Assembly: GCA_964512075.1 (NCBI GenBank)
Contig: CAZEID010000034.1
Location: 1-30,451, forward strand
Origin: CAZEID01 sp964512075
GTDB lineage: Bacteria; Patescibacteriota; WWE3; 9FT-COMBO-53-11
DNA length: 30,451 bases
Direction: 5' to 3'
Under the pieces are notes generated by a model. It had not been told where the DNA came from, searched no databases, and saw only the letters and a program-made list of their open reading frames with translations. The position numbers and the translations under genes were made by a program. Positions 12,242 through 19,946 of the stretch are shown piece by piece. Each line of letters begins with the position of its first letter. Position 1 is the stretch's first letter.

Positions 12242-14752
12242 ATGACGGTTCTTCCTTTCGCTTTAGGGGTGCTTGGAATTTCCTTGGTGGGGGCGGTACG
12301 TTCCGCCCGCTCCCGGCGTCGCCCGGATCTTCCTCGGCAGTTTGAAGAGGGAGTCTTGTTGGAGATTCGGGTTCCGAAGGCCAATGAATTGCTTCCGCTG
12401 GCTGCGGAGCAGATGTTTGCTTCTTTGCACGGTCTCCTCCGCGTTGATCCCCATGAGCAGGAGCACATCTCCTTTGAGATTGCCGCGGATTCTTCCGGCA
12501 TCCATTTTTATGTCTGGTGCCCAAGACACTTGCAGGAGTTCATCGAAGGCCAGATTTACGCTCAATATCCTTCGGCTGAATTGAAGCCGGTTGAGCAAGA
12601 CTATATGCGGACCGACCTTTCCGGTCTTTCCACCTGTGGCGGGCGGTTGGTCTTGTCTAAGGAGTCCTTCTTCCCCACAAAAACTTTTCGAGACTTTGAA
12701 GTCGATCCCTTAGCCTCGATTACCGGCTCAATGAGTGAAATTAAGGGGGAGGAGCGGGTTTGGTTGCAGATTATGGTTCGACCGGTTCCGGATACTTGGC
12801 AGTCCGCGGGCCACGCTTATGTCCAGCAAGTTCGGACCGGCGTCAAAAAAGTAAGCTTGGGGATCGGCGATATTATCCGGGGAGCGCTGGAAGAGCTAGG
12901 GGACTTGATTCCCCACGCAGTAGAACAGTTTGTCAGCCCGGCTAATTTGGCGGCGAAAGCTCCCAAGCCGGGGGCTCCGCCACCTAAGTCCGAGCCGGTT
13001 CGGCTCTCGGCGGGGCAGGAGCTAGAACTCAAAATGATTGAGGATAAACTAACCCGCATGGGGTTCTCCACCGAGATTAGAATCTTCTCGGCTGCTCTCG
13101 ACCAGGCCAGCTGCGCGGAGCTCCTCCGGGGAGTGGCCGCCTCCTTCCGTCAGTTCTCTTCCGCAAACCTCAACTCCTTTATTCAAGTTGCGCCTGAGGA
13201 GGGGATTGCAGAGTTCAAGGATAAGATTCTGCACCGCGCTCCTCCGGCCGACCCTTACATTTTAGATACCGCGGAATTGGCTTCAATCTTCCACCTTCCG
13301 AATATTTCCGTCCAAACGCCGGCGATCGCGTGGGCGACTTACAAAAAAGGCGAGCCCCCCGCTAACCTGCCAACGGCGGACTGCACTTACTTTGCCCAGA
13401 CTACTTTTAGAGAGAGGTTGGTGAAATTTGGGATAAAGCGGGCGGACCGGCGCCAGCATATGTATCTGGTCGGAAAGACCGGTACTGGGAAGACGACCGT
13501 TTTTAAGAATATGGTTGTTCAGGACATGCAGAACGGGGAAGGTGTGGCGGTATTGGACCCTCACGGGGATTTGGTGAAGGATTTGCTGGATTTTGTTCCG
13601 GCCGAGAGAGTCGACGATGTCGTTTACTTTGATCCTTCTGACACTGAGCGGCCGATTGGCCTAAATTTGCTGGAGCTGCATGACCCCTCCCAAAAGAACC
13701 TTTTGGCCTCGGGGTTGCTGGATGCTTTTAAAAAGCATTTTATTGACATTTCCTGGGGTCCGCGTTTGGAATATTTGTTGAACAACGCAATTCTAACCTT
13801 GCTGGAGGTTCCGGGAACGACGTTGTTAGGAATCACCCGGTTGCTTTCCGATAAAAATTACCAGAAGTATATTGTTTATAAGCTGAAAGACCCCGTGCTG
13901 AAGGAGTTTTGGGAGAAAGAGTACACCCAGATGATGAGCAATCCGCGGTTGCACACGGAGGCGGTGGCGCCGATTCAGAACAAGGTGGGGCGATTCCTCG
14001 CTTCCTCCACTATTCGGAATATCGTTGGTCAGCGGACCTCTTCGCTCGATTTAGATGAAATTATGAACGAGGGAAAGATCCTCTTGATTAATCTCTCCAA
14101 GGGGAAGATCGGCGAAGATAACGCTAATCTACTGGGGTCATTGATGATTTCCCGGATTAATTTCACGGCGATGCAGCGGGTCAATATTCCTGAAGACGAG
14201 CGCCGGGATTTTTATCTCTACGCCGATGAGTTTCAGAACTTTGCTTCTGGCTCTTTCGCTTCGATTCTTTCGGAGGCCCGGAAGTATCGGTTGAATCTCA
14301 ATTTGACCCACCAATACACCGCCCAGCTGCCGGAAAGTATGCGCGATGCCGTCTTCGGAAACATTGGGACGATGGTTCTTTTCTCCGTCGGAGCGCCGGA
14401 CGCTACGGTATTGGAAAAGGAATTTCTACCCTACTTTAACGCCGAAGACTTAATTTCCCTGGACCGCTACCATATGTACTTGAAGTTGCTGGTGGATGGG
14501 ATGACCTCGAAGCCGTTTTCCGCGATTTCCCTTCCCCCTCCCGAGGGTCGGACCTACCAGGGGCAGGCCGCCGTCGCGCACTCTCGGGAGATTTATGGGA
14601 GAGAGGTGGCCACGGTGGAGGAAAAAATCCGGCGTTGGTCAGAGCGAGAATTTTCCTTAGGGATGGCGATCGCCGAGGAAAAGGGAGAGCTTCCCGCGGG
14701 AGTTCCTCCGGCGGAGGGGGAAGATTCAATCCCCCCGGCGGCGGAGAAGTAA
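12242..14752 (+). CDS. VirD4/TraD-like ATPase (type IV secretion coupling-protein family)
   Basis: 836 residues. A hydrophobic N-terminus (residues 3-20) is a likely membrane anchor. Residues about 35-340 are an alpha/beta region with two ferredoxin-like parts, split by a low-complexity Pro/Lys linker at 235-255. The motor domain follows: Walker A GKTGTGKT (411-418), VLDPHGDLV (438-446) and Walker B FYLYADEF (657-664), with a TraM-recognition/TraD C-terminal segment (residues about 650-790) and an acidic Pro-rich tail. Known family members pump DNA or protein across membranes as hexamers. No relaxase, VirB4 or pilus genes are present here, so this looks like a chromosomal CPR form and not a conjugative element. 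The ATG has only a weak site (AAGAAG). The CPR-type gene after it has its own promoter. Confidence 0.88.
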   Translation: MTVLPFALGVLGISLVGAVRSARSRRRPDLPRQFEEGVLLEIRVPKANELLPLAAEQMFASLHGLLRVDPHEQEHISFEIAADSSGIHFYVWCPRHLQEFIEGQIYAQYPSAELKPVEQDYMRTDLSGLSTCGGRLVLSKESFFPTKTFRDFEVDPLASITGSMSEIKGEERVWLQIMVRPVPDTWQSAGHAYVQQVRTGVKKVSLGIGDIIRGALEELGDLIPHAVEQFVSPANLAAKAPKPGAPPPKSEPVRLSAGQELELKMIEDKLTRMGFSTEIRIFSAALDQASCAELLRGVAASFRQFSSANLNSFIQVAPEEGIAEFKDKILHRAPPADPYILDTAELASIFHLPNISVQTPAIAWATYKKGEPPANLPTADCTYFAQTTFRERLVKFGIKRADRRQHMYLVGKTGTGKTTVFKNMVVQDMQNGEGVAVLDPHGDLVKDLLDFVPAERVDDVVYFDPSDTERPIGLNLLELHDPSQKNLLASGLLDAFKKHFIDISWGPRLEYLLNNAILTLLEVPGTTLLGITRLLSDKNYQKYIVYKLKDPVLKEFWEKEYTQMMSNPRLHTEAVAPIQNKVGRFLASSTIRNIVGQRTSSLDLDEIMNEGKILLINLSKGKIGEDNANLLGSLMISRINFTAMQRVNIPEDERRDFYLYADEFQNFASGSFASILSEARKYRLNLNLTHQYTAQLPESMRDAVFGNIGTMVLFSVGAPDATVLEKEFLPYFNAEDLISLDRYHMYLKLLVDGMTSKPFSAISLPPPEGRTYQGQAAVAHSREIYGREVATVEEKIRRWSEREFSLGMAIAEEKGELPAGVPPAEGEDSIPPAAEK

Positions 14753-14759
14753 CCTCCGC

Positions 14760-14789
14760 TTGTGAAAGAAGATCCGAATTACTTAAAAT
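14760..14789 (+). promoter_or_regulatory. Promoter of the CPR-type conserved gene
   Basis: TTGTGA (14760-14765), 18-nt spacer, TAAAAT (14784-14789). The predicted start near 14796 is just before the GGAGG site at 14801. Confidence 0.5.
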
Positions 14790-14813
14790 AGCTTCAAGAT
14801 GGAGGGAAGGCGC

Positions 14814-15521
14814 TTGGGGAAAGATAAAATTCAGCTTTTAAGTCAGGCGCTGAACGCGGCGACCGCTTCTTTAAACTTGGCTAAGCAGTTGCTTTCCGAA
14901 GTGGAACGAAGTGGCGGGGCGGGAGAGTTACCTGGATTAGTCGGTAAGTATGATGGGATGTTTATGGTGACAGAGGCCGGGAAGAAATACCCCGTTCCCG
15001 ATAACTATGCCGCTAAAACCAAACTCGTTTACGGCGATAAGTTGAAGATGATTGAGGGTCCGGAGGGTCGGCGCTTCAAGCTGATTGAGGAGGTAGAGCG
15101 GGTGGAAGAGGAGGCGCAATTGGTGGTGAAAGACGGCCGCTTCGAGGCCCTGGGGAAGGACGGTTCCTACAAGCTGATTCAGGGAGCGGTGCGGTATTGG
15201 AATGGGGTGGAGGGAGATAAGCTGAAGATTTTGCTCCCCAAAGGAGAGAAGAATGTTCCCTTTGCGGGTTTGGCCGAGATTGTGGGGAAGCAGCCTGGTG
15301 GGGGGGAGGCCGCGGCGCCTGGCAAGGAGTCGCCAGCTTCATCTTCCGCGGAGAAGAGGGCGCCGAAGCGAGAAGGGACCTCGTCCCCGCAATCCGCCCC
15401 GGTTGTTCGGGAGGAGAAAAAGGAGGAAAAGTCGCGGCCAGGGAGAAAAGAAGCGGCCAAGCAAGAGAAAGCCCCCAGCAAGAAGTCGGCCAAACCTCTC
15501 GACGAAGAAGAATTGCGCTAG
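14814..15521 (+). CDS. CPR-type conserved protein with charged low-complexity tail
   Basis: About 235 residues. An N-terminal helix (LLSQALNAATASLNLAKQLL) is followed by a beta-rich domain (residues about 35-155) with the segments YDGMFMVTEAGKKYPVP, KLVYGDKLKMI and GSYKLI, then a disordered Lys/Glu/Pro/Ser tail of about 70 residues. I recall similar proteins as common unknowns in Candidate Phyla Radiation genomes, sometimes labelled ribosomal by association, but I cannot verify that here. TTG 14814 is preferred because GGAGGGAAGG lies at the right distance; ATG 14799 would add five residues and would be nearly leaderless. No enzymatic motif is seen. The basic tail suggests contact with nucleic acid or an acidic partner (inference). 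Confidence 0.75.
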   Translation: MGKDKIQLLSQALNAATASLNLAKQLLSEVERSGGAGELPGLVGKYDGMFMVTEAGKKYPVPDNYAAKTKLVYGDKLKMIEGPEGRRFKLIEEVERVEEEAQLVVKDGRFEALGKDGSYKLIQGAVRYWNGVEGDKLKILLPKGEKNVPFAGLAEIVGKQPGGGEAAAPGKESPASSSAEKRAPKREGTSSPQSAPVVREEKKEEKSRPGRKEAAKQEKAPSKKSAKPLDEEELR

Positions 15522-15630
15522 TCGCGCGTGGTTCGATGACTGTACTTCTCTAAGTCCCATAGTATTGATTTTCCCTTCGGGGTGTGCAAAAATAAGCGCA
15601 GTTCAACCTATCTGAAAGGAGAGGGGAGCC

Positions 15631-16452
15631 ATGGCTGCTTATCCGACGGTACCCGCAGAGGAAGTTGACATCCGCGCCGGTTACATTAAGCCGATTGATG
15701 ATCAGACTTGGGGAATTGTGATTTTGATCGGCGGTAAGGAGTACTTGATTGATTTCGGGGCCGGGGGGATTTCAATTTTTCCCAGCTGGGAAGAGGCCTG
15801 CGACTACCTTTGCGATGCTTGGGGAATTTCTTCCGGACGCGACGACCCGGCTAGTTTTCCGGTGATTAATTGGGATGAGGTTCCAGAGTCCGCCCGCCTG
15901 CAGGAGCGGCGGTTCCAAGGGGGCGTCTGGGGGATTATGGCGATTCTACCCGATGGTGAGCACTTAGTGCTCTTTGATCAATTTGCCAATCTAGCCGGCT
16001 ACCAAACCTTTTATGCCGACCGGGAGAACGCGCGTAACGCGGTCGCTTTTCTGGAGATGTTGCAAGCTCCACCGAAGGTAGATCCTCAGGTAAAGACCCG
16101 CCTGGACTCGGTTACCACGTTTCCGCCGTTCATCGGGGGGAGAGATTCCGCCGCTGGAGGAGCTTTCTCTCTGGCCAATTTCGAGGAGCGGGAGCACCTT
16201 GAAGATTTGCTGGTGGCGCTGGACAAAGTGGCGGAGGAGGATTGCCGCAAAGTTCAGGAGCTGGAGCGAGAATGGCGCCGGCGGCTGGATCTCGGTAGCC
16301 GGAGGAGCTGCCTCTGCCGCCAGTGTCGACAATCCATTCGCTCCCAACTGGATCGGATTCTGGATTGGTACGACCGAGGTCCGGGTTACATCCCTTTTAG
16401 CTTGGAGCAGGCGGCTAATCGACTGCTGGTTCTGCTGGAGCAGGGGTCCTAG
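15631..16452 (+). CDS. Hypothetical protein with CxxC-like cluster
   Basis: 273 residues, cytosolic, unrecognised. The N-terminal 150 residues contain two similar units: one around WGIVILIGGKEYLIDFGAGG and one around WGIMAILPDGEHLVLFDQFA, each followed by a helix (WEEACDYL and RENARNAV). This suggests an internal duplication. The C-terminal third is helical and charged, with CLCRQCRQS (about residues 228-236), a possible metal knuckle. The ATG has AAAGGAGAGGGG upstream. A candidate promoter is TTGATT (15567 onward), 17 nt, AAAAAT with a TGC extension. A terminator begins at the stop codon. The duplication and the Cys cluster are what I see; the function is unknown. Confidence 0.7.
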   Translation: MAAYPTVPAEEVDIRAGYIKPIDDQTWGIVILIGGKEYLIDFGAGGISIFPSWEEACDYLCDAWGISSGRDDPASFPVINWDEVPESARLQERRFQGGVWGIMAILPDGEHLVLFDQFANLAGYQTFYADRENARNAVAFLEMLQAPPKVDPQVKTRLDSVTTFPPFIGGRDSAAGGAFSLANFEEREHLEDLLVALDKVAEEDCRKVQELEREWRRRLDLGSRRSCLCRQCRQSIRSQLDRILDWYDRGPGYIPFSLEQAANRLLVLLEQGS

Positions 16453-16485
16453 GGCTGTCAGAATTTTCTGCCAGCCCTTTTCTCT
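16452..16485 (+). terminator. Intrinsic terminator before yebC
   Basis: GGGCTG-T-CAG / CTG-C-CAGCCC stem followed by TTTTCTCTTCT. It overlaps the last base of the preceding stop codon. Confidence 0.85.
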
Positions 16486-16487
16486 TC

Positions 16488-16496
16488 TGTTATCAT
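16488..16496 (+). promoter_or_regulatory. Extended -10 element of yebC
   Basis: TGT-TATCAT, 9 nt before the ATG; the -35 region is weak. A leader of only 2-3 nt is expected. Confidence 0.4.
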
Positions 16497-16505
16497 AGAT
16501 TCGCG

Positions 16506-17114
16506 ATGAGTGGGCACTCAAAGTGGGCAACTATTAAGCGGGCCAAGCAAGCGACGGATATTAAGCGGGGAAAGATCTTTTCCAAATTGGCGCGGGAAAT
16601 TTCCGTGGCGGCCCGCAAAGGCGTGGCGGATCCCAATCTTAATCCGGTGCTGAGAGCGGCCGTGGAGAAGGCTCGCTCTTACAATATGCCTAAGGAGAAT
16701 ATTGATCGGGCGATTGGGGCAGCTTCAACTACCGCCGCGCTGGAAGAGGCGATTTATGAAGGCTACGGTCCGGCGGGAGTGGCTTTTATGGTGAAGGTCT
16801 TGACGGATAATCGGAATCGGACGCTGGGAGAAATTCGGCGGATTTTCGAGTCCCACGGGGGAAAATTGGGTGAGGCCGGTTCCGCGGCCTATATATTTGA
16901 GCCAGTCCTCAAAAGTGCTGGTTCGCCAGAGGGTGGTGCTCCTCCTCCCGAACCTCTTTTTACTGTTCCGGTTACCGATCCGGAAGTGGCGAGGAAGGTG
17001 TTGGCGCTGGCGGAAGCCCTTGACGAAAACGACGATGTACAAGAGGTTTTTAGTAATTTTGATATTTCTGACGAGCTGTTGCGAGTGGACCGTGGCGAAA
17101 CCACCGCCAACTAA
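16506..17114 (+). CDS. yebC: YebC/PmpR-family protein, shortened
   Basis: 202 residues of a family first described as transcriptional regulators and now also tied to translation of proline-rich stretches. The N-terminal signature MSGHSKWATIKRAKQATDIK is intact, domain 1 continues to about residue 75 and the domain 2 core (YEGYGPAGVAFMVKVLTDN) and end motif (ENDDVQEVFSNFDI) are present. Typical members have about 240-250 residues. Between AAYIFEP (residue 133) and the final helix about 40-45 residues are missing and replaced by a Gly/Pro linker (SPEGGAPPPEP). It heads a compact group with ruvC 2 nt downstream, the common yebC-ruvC order. The start has no ribosome site; a -10 box ends 9 nt before the ATG. 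Confidence 0.93.
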   Translation: MSGHSKWATIKRAKQATDIKRGKIFSKLAREISVAARKGVADPNLNPVLRAAVEKARSYNMPKENIDRAIGAASTTAALEEAIYEGYGPAGVAFMVKVLTDNRNRTLGEIRRIFESHGGKLGEAGSAAYIFEPVLKSAGSPEGGAPPPEPLFTVPVTDPEVARKVLALAEALDENDDVQEVFSNFDISDELLRVDRGETTAN

Positions 17115-17116
17115 CG

Positions 17117-17617
17117 ATGATTGTTTTAGGGATTGACCCCGGTACGGCCGCGATGGGGTGGGGGATTATAGAGAGGCGGAAGGCGAAAGGTAAGGGAAGA
17201 GAAATATCTACCAAGTACGTCGGCCACGGAGCGATCAAAACTCCTTCCACGGACTCTCTTTCCAAGCGGTTGGTTACAATTAAGCGAGGAGTGGAGCGGT
17301 TGGTAAAGGAATATGGCGTCGAGGAAATTGTAATTGAGCGGGTAGTCTTTAATGCGAACAAACGGAGCGCAATTAGTGTTGCCCAAGCCTACGGAGTGAT
17401 TTTACTTTTGGCAGGGGAGAAAAATCTTCCAGTTCACGAGTACAACGCGTTGGAAGCCAAATTGGTTATGACTGGGCATGGAAGATCGGATAAGAAAGTT
17501 GTTCAACAAGAAATTAGGAAGCGCCTCCACTTGAAGGAGACCCCCACTCCGGTTCATGCGGCCGATGCTTTGGCAATTGCACTTTGCCACGTGGAAAAAA
17601 GTAGAGGGGCGAAGTAG
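17117..17617 (+). CDS. ruvC: Holliday junction resolvase RuvC
   Basis: 166 residues, the normal length. It cuts four-way DNA junctions symmetrically at the end of recombination, as a dimer with RuvAB. The RNase H-like acidic site is complete: Asp7 in GIDPGT, Glu74 in IVIERVVF, and His147/Asp150 in VHAADALAIALCH (a His replaces the first of the two C-terminal Asp, as in some other RuvCs). The ATG is 2 nt after the yebC stop and the downstream membrane-protein gene starts 1 nt after its own stop, so it is part of one operon. ruvA and ruvB are not in the window. Confidence 0.96.
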   Translation: MIVLGIDPGTAAMGWGIIERRKAKGKGREISTKYVGHGAIKTPSTDSLSKRLVTIKRGVERLVKEYGVEEIVIERVVFNANKRSAISVAQAYGVILLLAGEKNLPVHEYNALEAKLVMTGHGRSDKKVVQQEIRKRLHLKETPTPVHAADALAIALCHVEKSRGAK

Positions 17618-17618
17618 A

Positions 17619-18392
17619 ATGGTCTTTTTTAGCACTAAGCGTTTGAAGATTTTAATCTCCGCGGCGATTCTCACCGGGGGTTTAATATTCACTTCTCTTC
17701 CGGATTACCACCATCAGCTTTGGTTGGTTCTGTCCTTACCAGTGCTTTCCCTTCCCCTGACCTTCTGGACTTTGGGGGGGCTCCGGGGAATTGAACTAAT
17801 CACTCTGACGATGTTGCCACTTTTTTTGGCGGTGGGGGCCTCGCTGGGACAGTATTTTTACCCTAATTTTCAACCTTACGTGAAGTTCTTTAGCTGGATG
17901 GCTTATTTTGGAGTCCTTTATCTCCTTTTTCTGGCTTTAAATGTTTTTAAAGTGGAGCGCCGGCGGGGAGAAGCTATCCCTCTGGAGAAGGCGGCGAAGC
18001 CTGCTGTTTTTGTCTCGACCTTTTTAACGGCGTTTTTACTGTTGACGGTGATTTACAAGTTTCAGCTTGGGGCAGCGCTGAGTGCTTTGGCGGTTTTCGG
18101 AACAGTTTTTCTCCTCGCCTTGGGTGATTTCTGGTTCCTGGATTTGGCGGACCTAATCGATCGGCGGTTCTTCGCCGCGGCCGCAATTGTAGGGCTAACC
18201 TTGGTTCAAATCTCCCTCGCCTTTTCTTTCTTTCCGTGGAAATCTCATCTGCGCGGTCTTTCCGAGGCCGTTTTCTTTTATGCGGCTTTGGGAATTTCGC
18301 GGGCTTATTACGAGAAGCATTTGAAGTCATCCATCGTGTGGGAATATATTCTAATTTCTCTCGCGGTTTTCCTTTTTGCTCGGTTCATCTAA
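17619..18392 (+). CDS. Polytopic membrane protein, unknown function
   Basis: 257 residues with about eight predicted transmembrane helices and short loops. The open frame reaches back to 17556, but that part overlaps ruvC; ATG 17619 directly after the ruvC stop gives a sensible basic N-terminus (MVFFSTKRLK) and a first helix. A charged cytoplasmic loop (KVERRRGEAIPLEKAAK) divides the protein into two groups of four helices. No transport or enzyme motif was recognised. CPR genomes often carry a membrane protein of this type after ruvC (recollection, not checked). Confidence 0.72.
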   Translation: MVFFSTKRLKILISAAILTGGLIFTSLPDYHHQLWLVLSLPVLSLPLTFWTLGGLRGIELITLTMLPLFLAVGASLGQYFYPNFQPYVKFFSWMAYFGVLYLLFLALNVFKVERRRGEAIPLEKAAKPAVFVSTFLTAFLLLTVIYKFQLGAALSALAVFGTVFLLALGDFWFLDLADLIDRRFFAAAAIVGLTLVQISLAFSFFPWKSHLRGLSEAVFFYAALGISRAYYEKHLKSSIVWEYILISLAVFLFARFI

Positions 18393-18492
18393 CGGACAGA
18401 CTTAGCAGAGTAGGGGAGTAGGTGATACCAACCTATAACTTCTAAAGTCCTATAATTTATTTGCGATACACTAGAGCGTCAGAGCGAGTTGA

Positions 18493-18565
18493 AACATTTC
18501 GATTTCTTTTAATTTCAAATCTTAATTTGACGATGATCAATTGAAAAATTAAAAGTCGAATTGTT
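18493..18565. repeat. Long imperfect hairpin
   Basis: Left arm 18493-18515 (AACA, TTCGA, CTTTTAATTT) and right arm 18546-18565 (AAATTAAAAG, TCGAA, TGTT) pair over about 19 bp with one mismatch and a 3-nt bulge. Further TTTCAA/TTGAAA pairing lies inside and AGTTG/CAACT outside. Confidence 0.65.
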
Positions 18566-18871
18566 GGGAGACAACTTCTCCATCGAGTTTGATTCTCAAA
18601 GTTGCGGAATCGCGTTGGTTGGGTTCCGCGCCTAAAAATCTTCGCCCGCCTCTTGCCAACTTTGACAAAATTTGAGCGAAGCCGACCAAAACATCGTCTG
18701 AGGGCGAATTTTGTTAATTTGAGGATCGATTTTTGGCCGCTTAATTGGAGTCGGTTTGAGAAGTGGCCTGCGGCTTCATTTTCGCCGGTTTTACAGGGTT
18801 AGTTTCTACATTTATCGGGAAAGGGGCAAGAGATACCGGATTGCTGGGGGTTGCCGGGAGGGATTCAAAAC

Positions 18872-18901
18872 TTGACTTCGGAAAGGGGAGTCCGATAACA
18901 T
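18872..18901 (+). promoter_or_regulatory. Candidate promoter of the xer gene
   Basis: TTGACT (18872-18877), 18-nt spacer, TAACAT (18896-18901). A second consensus TATAAT at 18916-18921 has no clear -35 box. Confidence 0.35.
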
Positions 18902-18926
18902 AAGGTTGTTGTTCGTATAATCTACA

Positions 18927-18976
18927 GAAAGCGAACAATAGCGCGGCGCGGGGCCCTTTCCCCCACCGCCGCTTTC
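18927..18976 (+). other. GC-rich hairpin directly before the xer start codon
   Basis: GCGGCG-c-GGGG (18943-18953) pairs with CCCC-ac-CGCCGC (18961-18972), inside an alternative outer stem GAAAGCG (18927-18933) / CGCTTTC (18970-18976). The structure ends 2 nt before the ATG, and no Shine-Dalgarno sequence is present. Confidence 0.55.
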
Positions 18977-18978
18977 GG

Positions 18979-19896
18979 ATGAAAAATTACTTGCAAAAAT
19001 TCCTGGAATATTTGGAGATTGAAAAGGGTCGCTCGCCGCGCACGGTTGAGAACTACGCCTTTTTCCTAAAAAGATTTTTGGATTTCTCCCAGGTCTCCTC
19101 CCCTACTTCGATCACGCCTCAACTAATTCGTCGCTACAAATTGTTTCTAAATCGTTATCGGGATAAGAATCAGCAACCACTGGAGAAGACTACCCAAAAC
19201 CACCATTTGATCGCCCTTCGGTCGTTTTTGCGGTATCTGGCCCAGCAGGAGGAGTTAAATGTGCTGCCGCCGGACCGCGTAGAGTTGATCGCCGAAGGCG
19301 ATCGGGAGGTCAAGGTGCTGGAGGAGAGCGCTCTGGAGCGCTTTCTGGCGACGCCGGATCTAAAGACAGCCCAAGGAGTACGGGATCGGGCGATTTTGGA
19401 ATTGCTTTTTTCGACCGGTTTGCGGGTTTCCGAGTTAGTAGGCTTAGATCGGAGCGATTTGAACCTTAAGACGCGGGAAATTTCAGTATTGGGGAAGGGG
19501 CGAAAGTTACGGGTGGTTTTCGTTTCGGATGCCGCCGCCGCCGCGCTGGAGAAGTATTTGGCCGCCCGGTCGGACGAGTTCAAGCCGTTGTTTATTAGGT
19601 TCCGGGGGGGAAATCCAGTGGACCCGGAAGGTTGGGATGCCCGGCTGACAGTTCGAAGCGTTCAGAAGATTGTGAAGAAGTATGCGCGGTTGGCGGGGAT
19701 CGCAATTGACCCCTCGCCTCACACCCTCCGCCACACCTTCGCCACCGATCTTCTCCGCCGGGGGGCGGATATCCGAGCGGTGCAGGAGCTCCTGGGCCAC
19801 GCTAATATCGCCACCACCCAAATATACACGCATATCACTAACCCTCAACTTAAGGAAGTTCATCGAAAGTACCACCGGGGAAATAAAGCCGCTTAG
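18979..19896 (+). CDS. Xer-type tyrosine recombinase
   Basis: 305 residues. An N-terminal SAM-like core-binding domain (1-100; YLEIEKGRSPRTVENYAFFL) and a C-terminal catalytic domain with all active residues: Arg149 (STGLRVSEL), Lys173 (GKGRK), His248 and Arg251 (HTLRHTFATDLLRRG), His274 (LLGHANI) and nucleophile Tyr283 (YTHI). Length and motifs fit XerC/XerD/XerH-like enzymes that resolve chromosome dimers at dif. No integrase extension, att site or mobile-element genes are nearby, so a housekeeping role is more likely than a phage one. CPR genomes often use a single Xer. It is convergent with guaB. An unusual GC-rich hairpin stands right in front of the start codon. Confidence 0.92.
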   Translation: MKNYLQKFLEYLEIEKGRSPRTVENYAFFLKRFLDFSQVSSPTSITPQLIRRYKLFLNRYRDKNQQPLEKTTQNHHLIALRSFLRYLAQQEELNVLPPDRVELIAEGDREVKVLEESALERFLATPDLKTAQGVRDRAILELLFSTGLRVSELVGLDRSDLNLKTREISVLGKGRKLRVVFVSDAAAAALEKYLAARSDEFKPLFIRFRGGNPVDPEGWDARLTVRSVQKIVKKYARLAGIAIDPSPHTLRHTFATDLLRRGADIRAVQELLGHANIATTQIYTHITNPQLKEVHRKYHRGNKAA

Positions 19897-19924
19897 CAAG
19901 GGGCGGGATTGGGGCTCCGCACCG

Positions 19925-19946
19925 GAACTTTTAGTCAAAGTTCTTT
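19925..19946 (+). terminator. Weak terminator after xer
   Basis: GAACTTT / AAAGTTC 7-bp stem with loop TAGTC, then TTT only. It overlaps the 3' end of guaB on the other strand. Confidence 0.4.

Larger units (their letters stand above)
18393..18926. other. Gene-free structured interval
   Basis: No credible coding. The open frames here are short, Arg-rich or Ser/Pro-rich, and lack start signals. It is AT-rich in the first half. It holds several inverted repeats: the long hairpin at 18493-18565, GCGGAA/TTCCGC around 18604-18629, CTTCGC/GCGAAG and CAAAATT/AATTTTG across 18640-18720. I looked for RNase P RNA, tmRNA, SRP RNA and tRNA signatures and found none. Confidence 0.6.

Noticed and set aside
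12242..16452. Integrative or conjugative element
   Set aside because: No relaxase, VirB4, pilin, integrase-att pair or direct repeats; the Xer enzyme is 2.5 kb away beyond yebC-ruvC and looks housekeeping.
18887..18925. dif-like site upstream of xer (TAACATAA, i.e. TTATGTTA on the minus strand)
   Set aside because: Only one arm resembles a Xer half-site; the expected second arm 6-8 nt away is not present.
18393..18926. RNase P RNA, tmRNA or SRP RNA in the large gap
   Set aside because: None of the invariant core sequences of these RNAs could be found on either strand.
18741..18938. 65-residue minus-strand ORF in the gene-free interval
   Set aside because: No ribosome site or promoter, Ser/Pro-rich composition, and it overlaps the candidate xer promoter.
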